DNA of 64,000 bases from Nematopogon swammerdamellus (GCA_946902875.1 OX336339.1:24707349-24771348), one strand, 5' to 3'. Positions 1 through 11,569 are shown, numbered from the stretch's first letter. Made by a program: numbers and translations. Notes: generated from the sequence alone by a model not told the origin.

Positions 1-320
1 GATGTTACAGTGAGTTTAAATTGTGCGGTTACCTTAATATCTGTGTTACCTTATCTACTGCGAGTATATCTACTTACGTTGGTAACAGCAGTGCAATTAA
101 ATGTTTTGCAAGAACTTTCTTCAAGAAAGGTACTTTGGTATTAACGAATATTTATGTTTGTTTCAGGTGAGATGCTGACATTGGCAGAAACTGGTAAATC
201 TATACTAGGATGTTAAATAAATAAAAAGATACTGGTAGTTCCGGATTCGAAACTTAGCGTCAACCATCGATTCCTTACAGCAGGGTATTAATTGGTTTAC
301 TTGATATTTTATTTATTTTT

Positions 321-572
321 TCCCCGTACATCTTGTGAAAGGCGACTAAGTTATAAGGATAAGATGCTAAGGGCGACAGGCGAGCCACCTCTCGCTTACG
401 ATCCTTCCAGTTATGCAGTAGGTAACTGTCTTTGTCTGTCTTATTTGCTAGGTATCTGATGTCTTGTCCTAATATTGTGTTGTGCTGTAATTTACACAAG
501 TTCTTGCAGCACTACTACTCTGCTTACCCATATTGTCGGAGTTCAGCGTGATGGTATACGTGTATATATTTA
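321..572 (+). repeat. Repeat M copy, 5'-truncated
   Basis: tccccgtacatcttgtgaaa, ggcgactaag, gtgttgtgctgtaatttaca, ctctgcttacccatattgtc; a diverged copy of the ~310-bp repeat best seen at 53860-54165. Confidence 0.65.
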
Positions 573-609
573 TTTATTTGTAATAAAAAAAAATGCATAA
601 TTAGGATTA

Positions 610-1050
610 TTCATCAATGTTCGATTTTGGCATACGGAACAACGCCACGCTCGTCGGGTGGTTTGTATCTGTCCGCGCCGCATTTCTCACCGTTACATAA
701 TTATGGGAAAATAATTGCACCGCTCTCTGCTCGGCCGGAAAGTGTGCAATATTTTGACATTTGCACCGTTCATTATTTCGCGCACGGAGCGGCCGAAATA
801 AAATCCAGAGAATGATTGAACGATGCCTAATGAAGCGGAATACCCCTCGGGTAACGCAATCCCCTTCGCATAATACGAAGCAATAACCTCATATATATTT
901 TCGAGTCGCGCCGCGCGTATGGGGTTTATCACATTTGAACCGGCACTGAATTTTAGTATACCGAATAAAATATTAACGCACTGACACGTCATTAATAATG
1001 AGAGCGGCTGACTTGGCGGTGGATTAATGATCCTTTAATGATTCCTTCTG
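610..1050. promoter_or_regulatory. Candidate intronic regulatory block
   Basis: A repeat-free-looking, GC-richer block with several TAAT-core motifs (cattaataatga, ggattaatgatc, tttaatgatt) near its right side. Purely a composition and motif argument; the open frames on both strands have no recognised domain. Confidence 0.3.
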
Positions 1051-1079
1051 TTTGGACTTGTTATAGAACATAGTTGTGC

Positions 1080-1345
1080 TTTTTAGGGTTCTGTTTTCGA
1101 TACGGGACCCTATTACTAAGCCTCCGCCGTCTGTCTGTCCGTCCGTCCGTCTGTCCGAGGGCTGTATCTCTTGAACCGTAATAGCCCGTTGAAATTTTCA
1201 CAGAATATGTGTTATTATGGCCGATATAACAACAAATAATAAAATATGGAAAAAGTAAAAAATTCACGGGGGTTCCCACAGAAGATACTTAAAAGTTTAA
1301 GCGCGCCATCTACCGAAAAGAGTATGAAGTATTTCAATGTAAGAA
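1080..1345 (+). repeat. 'ggttccgta' family element, 5' two thirds
   Basis: Begins tttagggttctgttttcgat, acgggaccctattactaagc; then (tctg)n, ctgtatctcttgaaccgtaa, ttgaaattttcacagaatat and 'gcgcgccatctaccgaa'. The 3' ggccggttt end is absent. Short frames over it are chance. Confidence 0.75.
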
Positions 1346-1791
1346 GCTCGTTGTTGTTAATTTCATCAGTCACTAACGCTTCAGCAAACATAAAATATCA
1401 TTCACATTTGCGATCGCATTTCCACTGAACCAATAAAGTTTCTCCAATGACCTAATAAGTCCAACATTATCGGTCAATGAAAAGTCTTCAACGGCTTCGA
1501 AAGTCTCCTCTCGAGAGCAATTCGTTAAAGCCCCACATCGTCAATCAGCGATGAAGTTGCCGTGATGATGCAGCTACCTGCCCCCTCCCTCCGCCCCGCC
1601 ACCCCGCCGCTCCCGCCCGCCGAGCGAGCTGATTGGCTGCGAGATTGCAGACCTATTTCTTGGGCCATTAGTGCTGTTGGTTTATCATTAACAGATTAAT
1701 GGCGTGGTACTTCATTTTATTGGAACAGTAATCTCGCGATGTGTGTTAGATAGAAAGCGAGTCTGACAAATATTTATCAGTACATTTTTAA

Positions 1792-2039
1792 TTTTTTTTT
1801 TTTTTTTTTATGGAACCTGACACGGTTGGCTACATCACCTACAACATCCGTGATGTCAGCCCATAACACAGGGTGAACTAGGTGCCATGTCAGTGCTTCC
1901 CTTCATTTCATGTCGGCTACACTAAACTGGACGGAAAACACGAACTATTTACATAGCCGTTTCGACCGACGTTTCGTTCAGTGCGGTGGTACCAACCCGG
2001 CCGGGATAAACCCTACCACCTAGTAAGGTAAGAAGGGAA
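1792..2039 (-). mobile_element. tRNA/5S-type SINE, 5'-truncated copy (S1)
   Basis: Poly(T) at the left (the poly(A) tail on the minus strand), then the family tail (atggaacctgacacggttgg) and body up to the 'cctagtaaggtaagaaggga' segment. The head is missing. Confidence 0.85.
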
Positions 2040-2189
2040 TGTTTTAATGTGGAATGTTATTGGATATCTAAAAAATTTACATTTAACAAATAAATCGTGG
2101 CCGGACACCGTCGTCGTTCAATGAAAACGTGTCATATAAATAATGTAAATGAAAATTTAAAAGTGAATAATTATTATCACTAATTATTT

Positions 2190-2228
2190 TTAACCCCCGA
2201 CGAAAAAAACGGAGGGGTGTTATAAGTT

Positions 2229-2269
<41 letters not shown>

Positions 2270-2460
2270 TGTCTGTGGCATCGTAGCTCCCAAACGGATG
2301 GACCGATTTGGATGCGGTTTTTTTTATTAGGAAGCCTGTTTAATCGGGATGGTTCTTAGCTATGTTTGTAATCAAGTAATTAAGTAATTAAGTAATAAAA
2401 AAAATTATTATCTTCAAAAGTGGACCGATTTGCATGCGGTTTTTTTTAAAAAGCTTGAAA
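2190..2460 (+). repeat. 'cccccgacg' repeat with (GT)n
   Basis: taacccccgacgaaaaaaac, ggaggggtgttataagtttg, acg(gt)n, ggcatcgtagctcccaaacg, gatggaccgatttggatgcg. A common-looking interspersed repeat; family name not assigned. Confidence 0.6.
2232..2269 (+). repeat. (GT)n microsatellite
   Basis: About 18 GT units inside the 'cccccgacg' repeat. Confidence 0.95.
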
Positions 2461-2470
2461 TAAAAGTTAA

Positions 2471-2680
2471 ATTACAAATTTAAAAAACCCCCGACTCTTA
2501 AAAAGTCAAAAATAATTTCCGTTTACTTACTTAAAGGAGTCGGGGGACCGCTAAGTAAATTAAATATAAAGACTCAAAAGTTGCGCGGGAATTTACTTAG
2601 CGGTCTACCGACTCCTTTAAGTAAGTAAACGGAAATTATTTTTGACTTTTTAAGAGTCGGGGGTTTTTTAAATTTGTAAT
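2471..2680. repeat. Foldback element, 90-bp arms, 30-bp loop
   Basis: 2471-2560 and 2591-2680 are reverse complements with two mismatches in 90. The loop (2561-2590) reads taaatataaagactcaaaag, ttgcgcggga. Transcribed, it would form a long hairpin. Confidence 0.92.
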
Positions 2681-2883
2681 TAACTAATAAATCGTACCCG
2701 TCCGTTCTAGGGCTGTATAATATTCGTAATAATTCGAAATAATTCATAATAATTCGTAATTTAAACAGAATATGTGTCATACATATGATACTATAATGAC
2801 ACAGAAATATGATTCATATTTTATAGTTTCCGGTCCTTCAAGAGGGCTTCCTCCCGTGAGGGAGGGATGGAGGGAGAGAGGGA

Positions 2884-2884
<1 letters not shown>

Positions 2885-2965
<81 letters not shown>
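2885..2965 (+). repeat. (GATA)/(GA)n microsatellite
   Basis: gatagatagata leading into ~34 GA units, 81 bp in all, purine-only on the + strand apart from the early t's. Confidence 0.95.
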
Positions 2966-2967
<2 letters not shown>

Positions 2968-3467
2968 CACGTTAAGCATAACTTAGGTTGCCGCAAGCGA
3001 TGTATCTAAATAAAGATAACAAAGCGCTATATCTACAAGGAAGAGACGTAACCAGCTCAGCTTACACCTCGAAACGGGTTAAAGCAAACCGTTAACAGAA
3101 TCGATACTTTTAATTAGAAACCGATTCATCCGACGTATCAGCGATCTCGATTGGAACAATTCTCCCACTAGATTTGTAGGCAACAGATAGTGCGCTAAAG
3201 AATGCGACCCAGAATCGCCGGCGAGAGATCTCGTATCTCCGCAACACGTAGTAACAATTGCACCGCCAACTACAACACCTGTGACCCACCATTTGGTTCA
3301 CGCGAAGTCTATCGGCGGTCTGTATGTAGAACGCCTGTCGGATTGGATACGCTAATGCAGAAGGAACAATTTTATGCATTCACTATTTTGGTTTTAAGTC
3401 CTTTGATAATTTCCATCGCCAGTTTAAGACTAGTTTTATTTACACTTTACGTAGCGCTACTTCTTTC

Positions 3468-3552
3468 TTCAAAGGTTGACTGGAAGAAATCACTTTCAGT
3501 GATAAGTCCGCTTTTGCGCATTCCTGTATTTATTGTTTCTTGTCGTGTGTAC
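3468..3552 (+). repeat. LINE-tail P fragment
   Basis: ggttgactggaagaaatcac, ataagtccgcttttgcgcat, cctgtatttattgtttcttg: the 3' end common to several copies here, usually followed by tgcaataaagag. Confidence 0.6.
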
Positions 3553-3571
3553 TTTGAATTGCCGATCTTGT

Positions 3572-3912
3572 GTTTGAATTGGTGATCTAGGGTTAACTCA
3601 CTTTTTTTATCTTTGTTATTCAAAACTTGTGTTTGAATTGGCGATCTTGAGTTTGAATTGGTAATCTAGGGTTAGCCGACTTTTTTCTCTTTGTTATACA
3701 AGACTTGTGTTTGAATTGGTGATCTAGGGTTAACTGACTTTTTTCTCTTTGTTATACAAAACTTGTGTTTGAATTGGTGATCTAGGGTTAACTGACTTTT
3801 TTCTCTTTGTTATACAAAACTTGTGTTTGAATTGGTGATCTTGTCTTTGACCTGGTGATCTAGGGCTAACTGAATGTTTTCTCTTTGTCATACAAAACTT
3901 GTGTTTTCATTG
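3572..3912 (+). repeat. 58-bp tandem repeat, about five units plus short sub-units
   Basis: gtttgaattggtgatctagg recurs at 3651, 3709, 3767 and 3825 with exact 58-bp spacing, and at 3572/3631 and 3843/3903 with 59-60-bp spacing. 18-20-bp half units lie between 3631-3651 and 3825-3843. No spacers, so not CRISPR. Confidence 0.88.
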
Positions 3913-4599
3913 GTTTGCTTCCTGCTTCTCTCTGCTTCTCCTTGAGATGCAATGCATGCTTGCTGCATGCGCAGCATGACATCCCCTTGCAGGGTACCGT
4001 AACATTGCCGTCGGAGGAGGCGTGTGCGATGGAATCGGATCCACGCGGCTCGCGGCTCAGCACGACCCGCACAGCTCGTGTGATCATCATTGCATTATGC
4101 TGTGTATTTACTTATTGCATCGCTGTACTTCTAGCTTCTTGTAACTTGGTTTTATCTGCTAAGATGTAATCATTTAGAGATTCTATCTACGATTATGTCC
4201 TCTGAATAAACCGATGTGGATTATCTATTATACCATCGCGCGCCGGAGGGCCTATATCGACCCGAAATGGCGCGGGACTTACCCGTTTGTAAAGTAGTAG
4301 TACAGAGAGTTCAATCCACGATTGTGGAGTGTGGCAGGTGTGAAGAGTTTGACCCGAGCATAGTTGACACGCGACGCTCTCTCGTGATTGGTCAATTGAT
4401 GTTAGTGTGCGTGTGCACTCATAATCGTAGTAGTGTGTAACGATAGAACTAACACACTAGCAGCAGGTTGCACACTTGCACTGTAAGCTATTACGAGGAA
4501 GATTGGGGCGCGTCTTCGTGGATTGAACTATCTGGAGCATAAGAAGTAATTTATCCCAAATTATTGTTCACTGAAATAAATATCTACAATCTTCTCTAT

Positions 4600-4828
4600 C
4601 TCCTCTATCTCTACTTCTTATAAAAGGAAACGTCTGTTATGTTTGAGGTATACTCCGGAACCACTGAACATACAATATTTTGGTGCGGTTTGCACCAATG
4701 GAAAAAGTAGTTCTTGAAGCTCACTATAGAGAGAACCGATAATCAATTATCATATTTGCGTTTAAATCAGATTTTCTATTAAACCGACTCTTCCACGAGC
4801 GAAGCCGCGGGCAAAAGCTAGTGTAAAA
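4600..4828 (+). repeat. Decayed repeat ending 'gcgggcaaaagctagt'
   Basis: Shares ctctacttcttataaaagga and actccggaaccactgaaca with the 459-bp duplication unit and ends gagcgaagccgcgggcaaaa, gctagtg. Confidence 0.55.
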
Positions 4829-5529
4829 TAAAATTAAAATGATGTTCAAATCGTTCTCAGCTTGAAATCATTTCAACTTAAACCTTGTCGGAGTGTAAAT
4901 AAACATAATCGGCCAAAATTTGCAATATACGTTTCTTTGTGTCGCACAAACCATAAAATAATTTACATACAACTTACAATATATTTTATAACGCACGCTA
5001 TTCGAGAATATTATCATCAACCGTACTTAAATTTTCTCAAACAGAACTTACTTCATTGTTTATTTTATCAATTAACAAATACCTAATAATTACCTCCTCA
5101 CCAAAATGTAAGATCTATTCATCTGCATCATTAAACTAATGTACACAAGAGAGCCGGTTGTCATCTCATCATTCACAAAATTTTATTGCACCTTAGAAAA
5201 TGGCGTGTATTTGGGCGGGGCCTAGGTTTAATTACCTTCCCATCTTGTTCCGTGCGGCCGACCACCGCGCACGCGGTACACACCTCGTGTGTGTGAGTGT
5301 GCGTATGTGAGAAGTGTTAGTGCGTGTATTTACATACTTTGATGAAAACTCTTGACGTGTGCAGATATTCTACAGATCGTTCACAGTTATTTTACATCTG
5401 ACACATGTCATTGTATCTTCCGCTAGGTTGGCACCATTTGCTGTCACTAGTACTACGGTCCTTAAAAGGGTTACTTGCTATTAATATTTTACCCATGGTA
5501 GTGGAAATTATGTATAAGTACCTGTTGTA

Positions 5530-5642
5530 CTTGCAGTGATAGTCCACTTTTGCACACTCCTGTATTTCTTGTTTCTTGTCGTGTACGGTTCTTCTTTCAA
5601 TTTGTGTGCAATAAAGAGTTCCTATTCTAGTCTATTCTAAAA
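5530..5642 (+). repeat. LINE-tail P fragment with AATAAA
   Basis: cttgcagtgatagtccactt, tgtgtgcaataaagagttcc; contains an AATAAA. Confidence 0.6.
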
Positions 5643-5945
5643 ATATGTTCAAATATTTCGTACAGGGAAATAGTAAGAACCAATTATGGCAACACAGAGC
5701 TCAGGTTACCCAACTTGATGGCTAGAGGTAAAATAACTGTGAACGGTCTATATCTCACGAAGTCCGTTTGGCTATGAATGTTGTCAGGCGTGCACATGCA
5801 CATTGTTTTAGTGTGTGTAACCTCGAGAGCGCTCAGACACAGATTAATAAGTAAATTTTAGCTAATCAAAGTACTGGCCCAAACTACCTATACAATTTTG
5901 CCATTTTTGATGGCAGTTTGTTTATCCCTTTACTTAACCCTTTAG

Positions 5946-6293
5946 AAGTCTGCTGGACGAAAGGCGATGAATCTCGGGTGTTGAATTTTTTCCCGCTTAA
6001 ATTTTTTTCTAAATTTTGAAAAAAGTAGAAATATTATGTTGGGGCAAGGTCCGGTGAGTGCGATGGGTGACGGAGAGCTTCCAGCTTTATCTCTTGTAGC
6101 TTTGCGATGGTTTGTCGTGAAGTGTGAGCTCGCGCGTTGTCTTGAAGAAGCAATGTGGAAGAGCGATTCTACATCATTATTTGCAATTCTTGGCAATAGA
6201 CATCTGCCGTCACTGTTCTGCCATTCGGTAAGAAGCTGTGATGTACAAGTCCGGCACTGGTCCACCAGACAGTCACCATCATCTTCCTATAGG
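5946..6293 (-). pseudogene. mariner-like transposase remnant
   Basis: Minus strand, across frame changes: KMMVTVWWTSAGLVHHSFL, GRTVTADVYCQELQ, then in another frame AHTSRQTIAKLQEIKLEAL, RHPSHSPDLAP. These are the central and C-terminal blocks of a mariner transposase (the SPDLAP motif lies near the last catalytic Asp). Stops and frameshifts abolish function. No inverted repeats are found; the SINE S2 starts right at its upstream edge. Confidence 0.75.
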
Positions 6294-6675
6294 TTTTTTT
6301 TTATGGAATCTGGCACGGTTGGCTACATCACCTACAACATCCGTGTTGTCAGCCCATAACAAAGGGTGAACTTGGTGCCATGTCAGTGCTTCCCTTCATT
6401 TCATGTCGGCTACACTAAACTGGACGGAAAACACGAACTATTTACATAGCCGTTTCGACCGAGACGTTTCGTTCAGTGCGGTGGTATCATCCCGGCCGGG
6501 ATAAACCCTACCACCTAGTAAGGTAAGAAGGGAAGGGACCTACAGTTTAACGTTTAATCCGAACCACGGTCATCCTCCAACGGTCGAGCGGTCACCCATC
6601 CAATCACTGACCGCGCTCAGCGTTGCTTAATAACAGTTGACTAACCAACCGCGCCACTGAGCTACCGAGGCTGAC
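6294..6675 (-). mobile_element. tRNA/5S-type SINE, full-length copy (S2)
   Basis: Full length with poly(T) at 6294. The 5' head on the minus strand reads gtcagcctcggtagctcagt, followed by a 5S-like block (gcgcggtcagtgattggatg, ggtgaccgc). It abuts a mariner relic on its left and a repeat-M fragment on its right. Confidence 0.85.
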
Positions 6676-6681
6676 GAATTT

Positions 6682-6752
6682 TCTTATCCCTTAGTCGACT
6701 TTTACGACATGCGACGGGGAGAGATGCAGTGGGGCTATTCTTTTTAAGGTAA
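6682..6752 (-). repeat. Repeat M head fragment
   Basis: cttatcccttagtcgacttt, gagatgcagtggggctattc, reverse orientation, directly after the head of SINE S2. Confidence 0.65.
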
Positions 6753-7419
6753 TCTTTTTTTTAGCGCACTGATTAGGTGCTGTACCTACTGTAAGCGCGC
6801 TTATCAGTACATGTCAGTTGTCACTACCAGGCCTCACGCACTATATGTACTTGCGCGCGCTAACTACATACCGCCCGTCGGGCCGCCGGCGGTCTATTTC
6901 AGTGAAAATTCGTCAGCCGCGCGAAGTATACATAGACGCTCGCCCATGCAACTGAGCGCAGCTGCAAAGCAATAACCACTTTACACTCGATCGTTAAGGT
7001 ACACTTTCGCACGCAGCGATTGGCGACGTGAAACAGTAGGCTAAGCCCGAAGGTAGGAACATTTTCTATGGAGTGATTTGTCTGTTACGAAGTAACTATT
7101 AAGTAATCTGTGTCACTACTACAACCAGAGCCAAACGGACTTCGTGAGATAGAACATTTCTATACCGTTACTGGGGCTTTGTCTTGTTTAGTGAAATAAA
7201 AAAAATCTTCATTTTACTGCAACAATAGAATTGTTTGAGTGGAAAACTATAATTATGCAGAAATTAATGTGCTTTATTTACATAGAGGAGCATAAAATGT
7301 TAGTCTGCATTTTTTTAGGGTTCCGCAGCCGGCGCTGGCAGGAATGTTCTTAGATTCCCGGGAGGTAACAGAAATACCAGAATACAATGTATCTTTGTGC
7401 TTTATTATGAAAATTTTAT
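6753..7419. other. Unassigned intronic stretch
   Basis: GC-rich at 6780-7060. Contains aacggacttcgtgagatag (about 7134), the reverse complement of a segment at about 5752 (ctcacgaagtccgtttgg). No gene or named repeat recognised. Confidence 0.4.
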
Positions 7420-7768
7420 TTTCCAATGAGCTGCAAGATGCGATACCTCCATCCCCATTCTACCATCGTTACGCGCAACAGGTTGGGAATGCATCCACAC
7501 ACTGTCGATATCCCCCCACTTAGAACGAATCGATCCTGTAAATCCTTTATTTACAGGATTGCTATCATGTGGAATGCACTCTGACCTGCATCCTTTCCTC
7601 CAATGTACAGTTTGGGATCCTTCAAACATAATGTGAGGGTGCACCTAGCCGGCCGACATGGTATTCGCAGCCCCCGTAAATATCCGAATGCCCGTGGGTC
7701 CCGTCGGAATACACCTCTGCGTTAGTCTGGCGCGCGCCATATGTCGTGCTTCCCATAAAAAAAAACTT
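7420..7768 (+). mobile_element. CR1-like LINE 3' end, decayed
   Basis: Reads as the C-terminus of a LINE ORF2 (MHPHTVDIPPLRTNRSC, YSLGSFKHNVRVHLAGRHGI) collinear with the copy at 58653-59205, with indels. It ends cttcccataaaaaaaaa. The minus-strand frame over the same bases is a shadow. Confidence 0.75.
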
Positions 7769-7887
7769 TTTGTATTTCCGAAAATAATTATTAAAATAAT
7801 TCTTAGGTGGTTATAAAAAAAAACTAAACACCATAAAAAAAAATAAAAAAGAATAATTAATGAAAAAAAATTTATAAAAAAATTATA

Positions 7888-8317
7888 ATATTTTAGTAGA
7901 ACGGACAGACATGCATTTGTTACGGAACCCTACATTAATTTTGCAGAACTTAGTAAAATGGACAGACATAAACGTGTTACGGAACCCTACTTTTATTATA
8001 AAATAACCGTCGGAGGACCTTGGTTGAAAATTGTAAAATTTATTAGAACGGACAGAAATGCATTTGTTACGGAACCCTACATTCATTTTGAAATAAATGT
8101 TAAATTTAGTAGAACTGACAGACATGCATTTGTTACGGAACCCTACATTCATTTTGCAGAACTTAGTAGAATGTACAGACATAAACGTGTTACGGAACCC
8201 TACTTTTATTATTATAAAATAACCGTCGGAGGACCTTGGTTAAAAATTGTTAAATTTAGTAGAACGGACAGACATGTATTTGTTCCGGAACCCTACATTC
8301 ATTTTGAATTGATTATC
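7888..8317 (+). repeat. Higher-order tandem repeat, ~215 bp x 2, built of three sub-units
   Basis: ttacggaaccctac recurs at about 7918, 7976, 8065, 8133 and 8190, with a variant at 8281. The spacings 58/89/68/57/91 repeat, giving a ~215-bp unit of three diverged parts. Long frames on both strands are by-products. Confidence 0.82.
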
Positions 8318-8540
8318 GACCAAACGAATATCGGATTTCCACTGTCACTGAGAGACGAACCGAATTGATCCCGAGCCATCGTAACTTAACCCTTGATGCA
8401 ATGACTTAAGGTTGCATTTTAAATAATAAGAATAAATCTCGATTTTCGAGATCTGTCGCGAGTCTAACATTTTTTACCCACCTAAAAAAGTGCCAAGCGC
8501 CGCTAAAGAAGTTTTCACTTCAAAATACAACACATATACA

Positions 8541-8866
8541 TACATAACACACGCTATATCCCGACAATCATAGTAAGCAGAGTAATGTTGTGCTATAAGG
8601 ACTCAAGGTTAAATTACAGCACAACACCGACCACCACGTTTAACACAGTATACGGTCAAGACAACTATCAAGCAGCAAGTAAGGCACGAAGAACCCACCT
8701 GCTGCATGACCCGGTGGAAGGACGTACCAAGGTGAGAAGTGGCTCTCCTGTCACCCTTATGCACGGGCTCTTGTCATTATCCCTTATTTGACTTTTACGA
8801 CTTGCACGATGAGAGATGCAGTGGAGCTATTCTTGGTAAGTACCGGCCCCACACAATACACAACAT
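8541..8866 (-). repeat. Repeat M, nearly complete
   Basis: Runs from acacacgctatatcccgaca to gtaccggccccacacaatac; all segments of the family are present in reverse. The two short + strand frames here are shadows. Confidence 0.75.
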
Positions 8867-8869
8867 TTG

Positions 8870-9942
8870 TGTATCCGCAAATAGCGGCACAGCACAGGGA
8901 GATGTTTCAAGAAACCATCGATAGTTTCATGAATTGGCTACATCCGTTCCTGGCGTATCAATAAAGCCATTATATAGCCGATCAGATATAAATATGGTCG
9001 TCCCTGTCGCACTCATCGCGTGGTCATTGACACTATCGCGCGTCGCGCTGTGAACGGTCCTTCTTTCTTTATCGTGCGCGCGCGCAACTCTTTATCATAG
9101 ATCGAGCGGTCCAGGCGCACTATGGGGTCCTTCTCTGTCTCAGCTATTGTTTGCTTGGGTAGGTATTTTGAATTTTGTCATTGCATGGCGTTATATTTTT
9201 GGGGTTACAGACCTTTGCTGTTATTAACATGGTTAGTTTTTTAGGGTAACGAAATAAATTTATAGAGCAAATATGAGTAGAAGAGTCGGAAAGGGTCGCC
9301 CTAGACGCGCGTTTTTCTCGGATTTTCTCAAGGATGACACCTATCCAGATAAACTTGGAAAATAAAACATTATGTAAATGCAAAATTTCATCCAAATCGT
9401 TAAGAGTTGTTTCCGAAAAATCAATTACAGATAATATGCATACAATTAAGAATAGCTCACATAAATTTATAGGATACAGTAATATACATAACTATTGAAT
9501 ATTATGATCAGGGAGACAGGTGTAAGTTAAGTAATTTAAATATGTTTTTCTAAAATATTAGAACACAGAGCGTTGCATACTATAAAATGCAAACCTTAAA
9601 CTATCGGCCCATAAGGCGACAGTGCATATTTATAGTCCATTCGCCTGGTTTATTTCCCTGATACCGCGGAGCCGGGCTACAGTGTTGCCAATTTTTTTAT
9701 ACCGTTACGTATTAATCACGTTTGATGGGCCAACGTGCGGCGGTGGAGTGATTTTAATGCCATAAAATAGGCGAACGTAAATCAGCATCATAAATGTCAA
9801 GGCGAATGGCAAGGTGATGCAAGGAAGATGCAAGGAAGATGCCAGGTTTTCGCTTTTTTCTTTCTTCAGGGATGAAACAGGACTATCAACATTTTCTTTT
9901 TTTCAAAATGAACATTTTTTTTAGGATTTCGTATTCATACGG
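8870..9942. other. Unassigned intronic stretch
   Basis: Only the family N scrap at 9253-9316 is recognised; the rest is unassigned and A/T-rich. Confidence 0.4.
9253..9316 (+). mobile_element. LINE family N scrap
   Basis: agtagaagagtcggaaaggg, tcgccctagacgcgcg: ~60 bp of the ORF tail only. Confidence 0.6.
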
Positions 9943-10065
9943 AAGATAGATAGATAGATAGCAAATGCTTTATTGCCCCCAGTAAACATTAAACAGTACC
10001 AGGTACAATAGAAAGTTTACATAAAGTGCAAAGGCGGACTTATCCCATACAGAGATTTCTTACAG
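9943..10065 (-). repeat. LINE-tail P fragment with (GATA)n end
   Basis: agatagatagatagcaaatg (tail in reverse), aagtgcaaaggcggacttat, cttacagtcaacctttggat. Confidence 0.65.
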
Positions 10066-10311
10066 TCAACCTTTGGATGTTTGAAATTAGATAATATAGT
10101 GGAATGTAAGTAATAGGTAGTACAAAAGAGTTGAGCGTGATAATTGAAGATAAAATAATAATAAGAATACTTATTAACAATACATATAACTACATGATAG
10201 TAAAATACAAGCCATACATGTGTTAATACATATAAATAACTAAATATTATTTACAAATAAATATACATACATACATACTTACTAAGCCTATTACTAAGCC
10301 TACGTCTCCGA

Positions 10312-10628
10312 GGGTTCCGTATCACCATGTCGTGGACAGTGCCAACCACGCCCTTTATGTATTAGTTAAAATGCTTCATATTATTTTCAGTATATGGCGC
10401 GCATACACTTTTTCGTTTCTTCTATGGAGACCCCCGTGAATTTTTTACTCTTTCTTATTTTTATAATTTTTTGTTATGTCGGCCATAATAACACATTATT
10501 CTGTGAAAATTTCTACCGGCTACCAATTACGGTTCAAGAGATATAGCCCTCGGACAGACAGACGGACAGACAGACAGACGGCGTAGGCTTAGTAATAGGG
10601 TCCCGTACGACGGATACGGAACCCTAAA
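10312..10628 (-). repeat. 'ggttccgta' family element
   Basis: Reverse copy from gagggttccgtatcacca to gtacgacggatacggaaccc, including acagacggacagacagacag. Confidence 0.75.
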
Positions 10629-10720
10629 ATTACGGAAACGACGACGTATGAAATAAAGTGTATCAGATGATCGCTCTCGGACTCTCACACAAACCCGTCT
10701 TTTATACTATCACCCACTAT

Positions 10721-10935
10721 GACCTCTCACCTTGACACGGTCCTTCCACCGAGTCAAGAAGCAGGTGGGTCTTAGTGTTTTACTTGCCGCTTGATAGTTA
10801 ACTTTTCCTAATACACGATAAACGTGGTGATTGATGTTGGACTGTAATTTGCAAGAGTACTTGCAGCACAACACCAATTACTTTGCTTACCCCGATTGTC
10901 GGGATACAGCGTGCGGTATATGTATGTATGTAGAT
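10721..10935 (+). repeat. Repeat M 3' two thirds with TATG-type tail
   Basis: cacctctcac-like start, ggtccttccaccgagtcaag, aacaccaattactttgctta, cccgattgtcgggatacagc, then tatgtatgtatg. Confidence 0.75.
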
Positions 10936-11569
10936 TGTTCGGGACGCAACAAACGCTCTTCAAGTTTAAGAGACGATCGACTTCGCCTTCTAATTTGCCT
11001 CATCATCGCTTCAAACTAAACGGGAGCCTGACCACTAATACCGTGGACGTGAAACGGAGATGCAAAAAATGGCCAAGTGTGCATTTAGTCACTTTAAAGG
11101 AATAATGATGAACATCACTTCGTTTTGCAGGCAGTAATATTTTTATGTAGCTACCTTCACTTAAGCGTACTTGACTAGTACATAAATAACTTGTTGAAAA
11201 AAGTGGTACATAATTGTGTTTAATATGTAGTACGACTTATATGTGCAATAAACGTTTTTTTATTTGATTTGAAGTTAAGACTAGACACCTCTCATCATTC
11301 CACGGTCCGCCCAAGTCATGGACTGGGTAGATTTTTATAAAAACTAGTATGGGTGGCTGTGCCGAGGGACCAGAAACAGCCAAAACCCTCCTCAACTCGC
11401 GAAACAACGCTCAGCAAGACTCCATACCAGCAGATTTGACTATAGAAGCGCTATCCAGCTTGATAATACGTCATTTGTTAACTCCCAGGTTGAAAGTATC
11501 GGGAAATAATTCGCCGGAAGAGAATTCCACGCCCTAGCAGCGGTGCAACAGAGGAACGCTTTTGAGAAA

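Noticed and set aside
3202..3585. 127-codon + strand frame
   Set aside because: It runs into a LINE-tail P fragment and the first 58-bp unit; no protein family recognised, and no splice context linking it to ft.
3572..3912. CRISPR-like direct repeats
   Set aside because: Units are contiguous 58-bp tandem repeats without unique spacers, in animal DNA.
5370..5757. Inverted ~20-bp match (cgttcacagttattttac) as TIRs of a transposon
   Set aside because: The match does not extend to defined ends and a LINE-tail fragment lies between; insufficient for a call.
7958..8368. 136-codon + strand frame
   Set aside because: It lies in the ~215-bp higher-order repeat; a similar frame is open on the other strand, and the residues simply repeat with the array.
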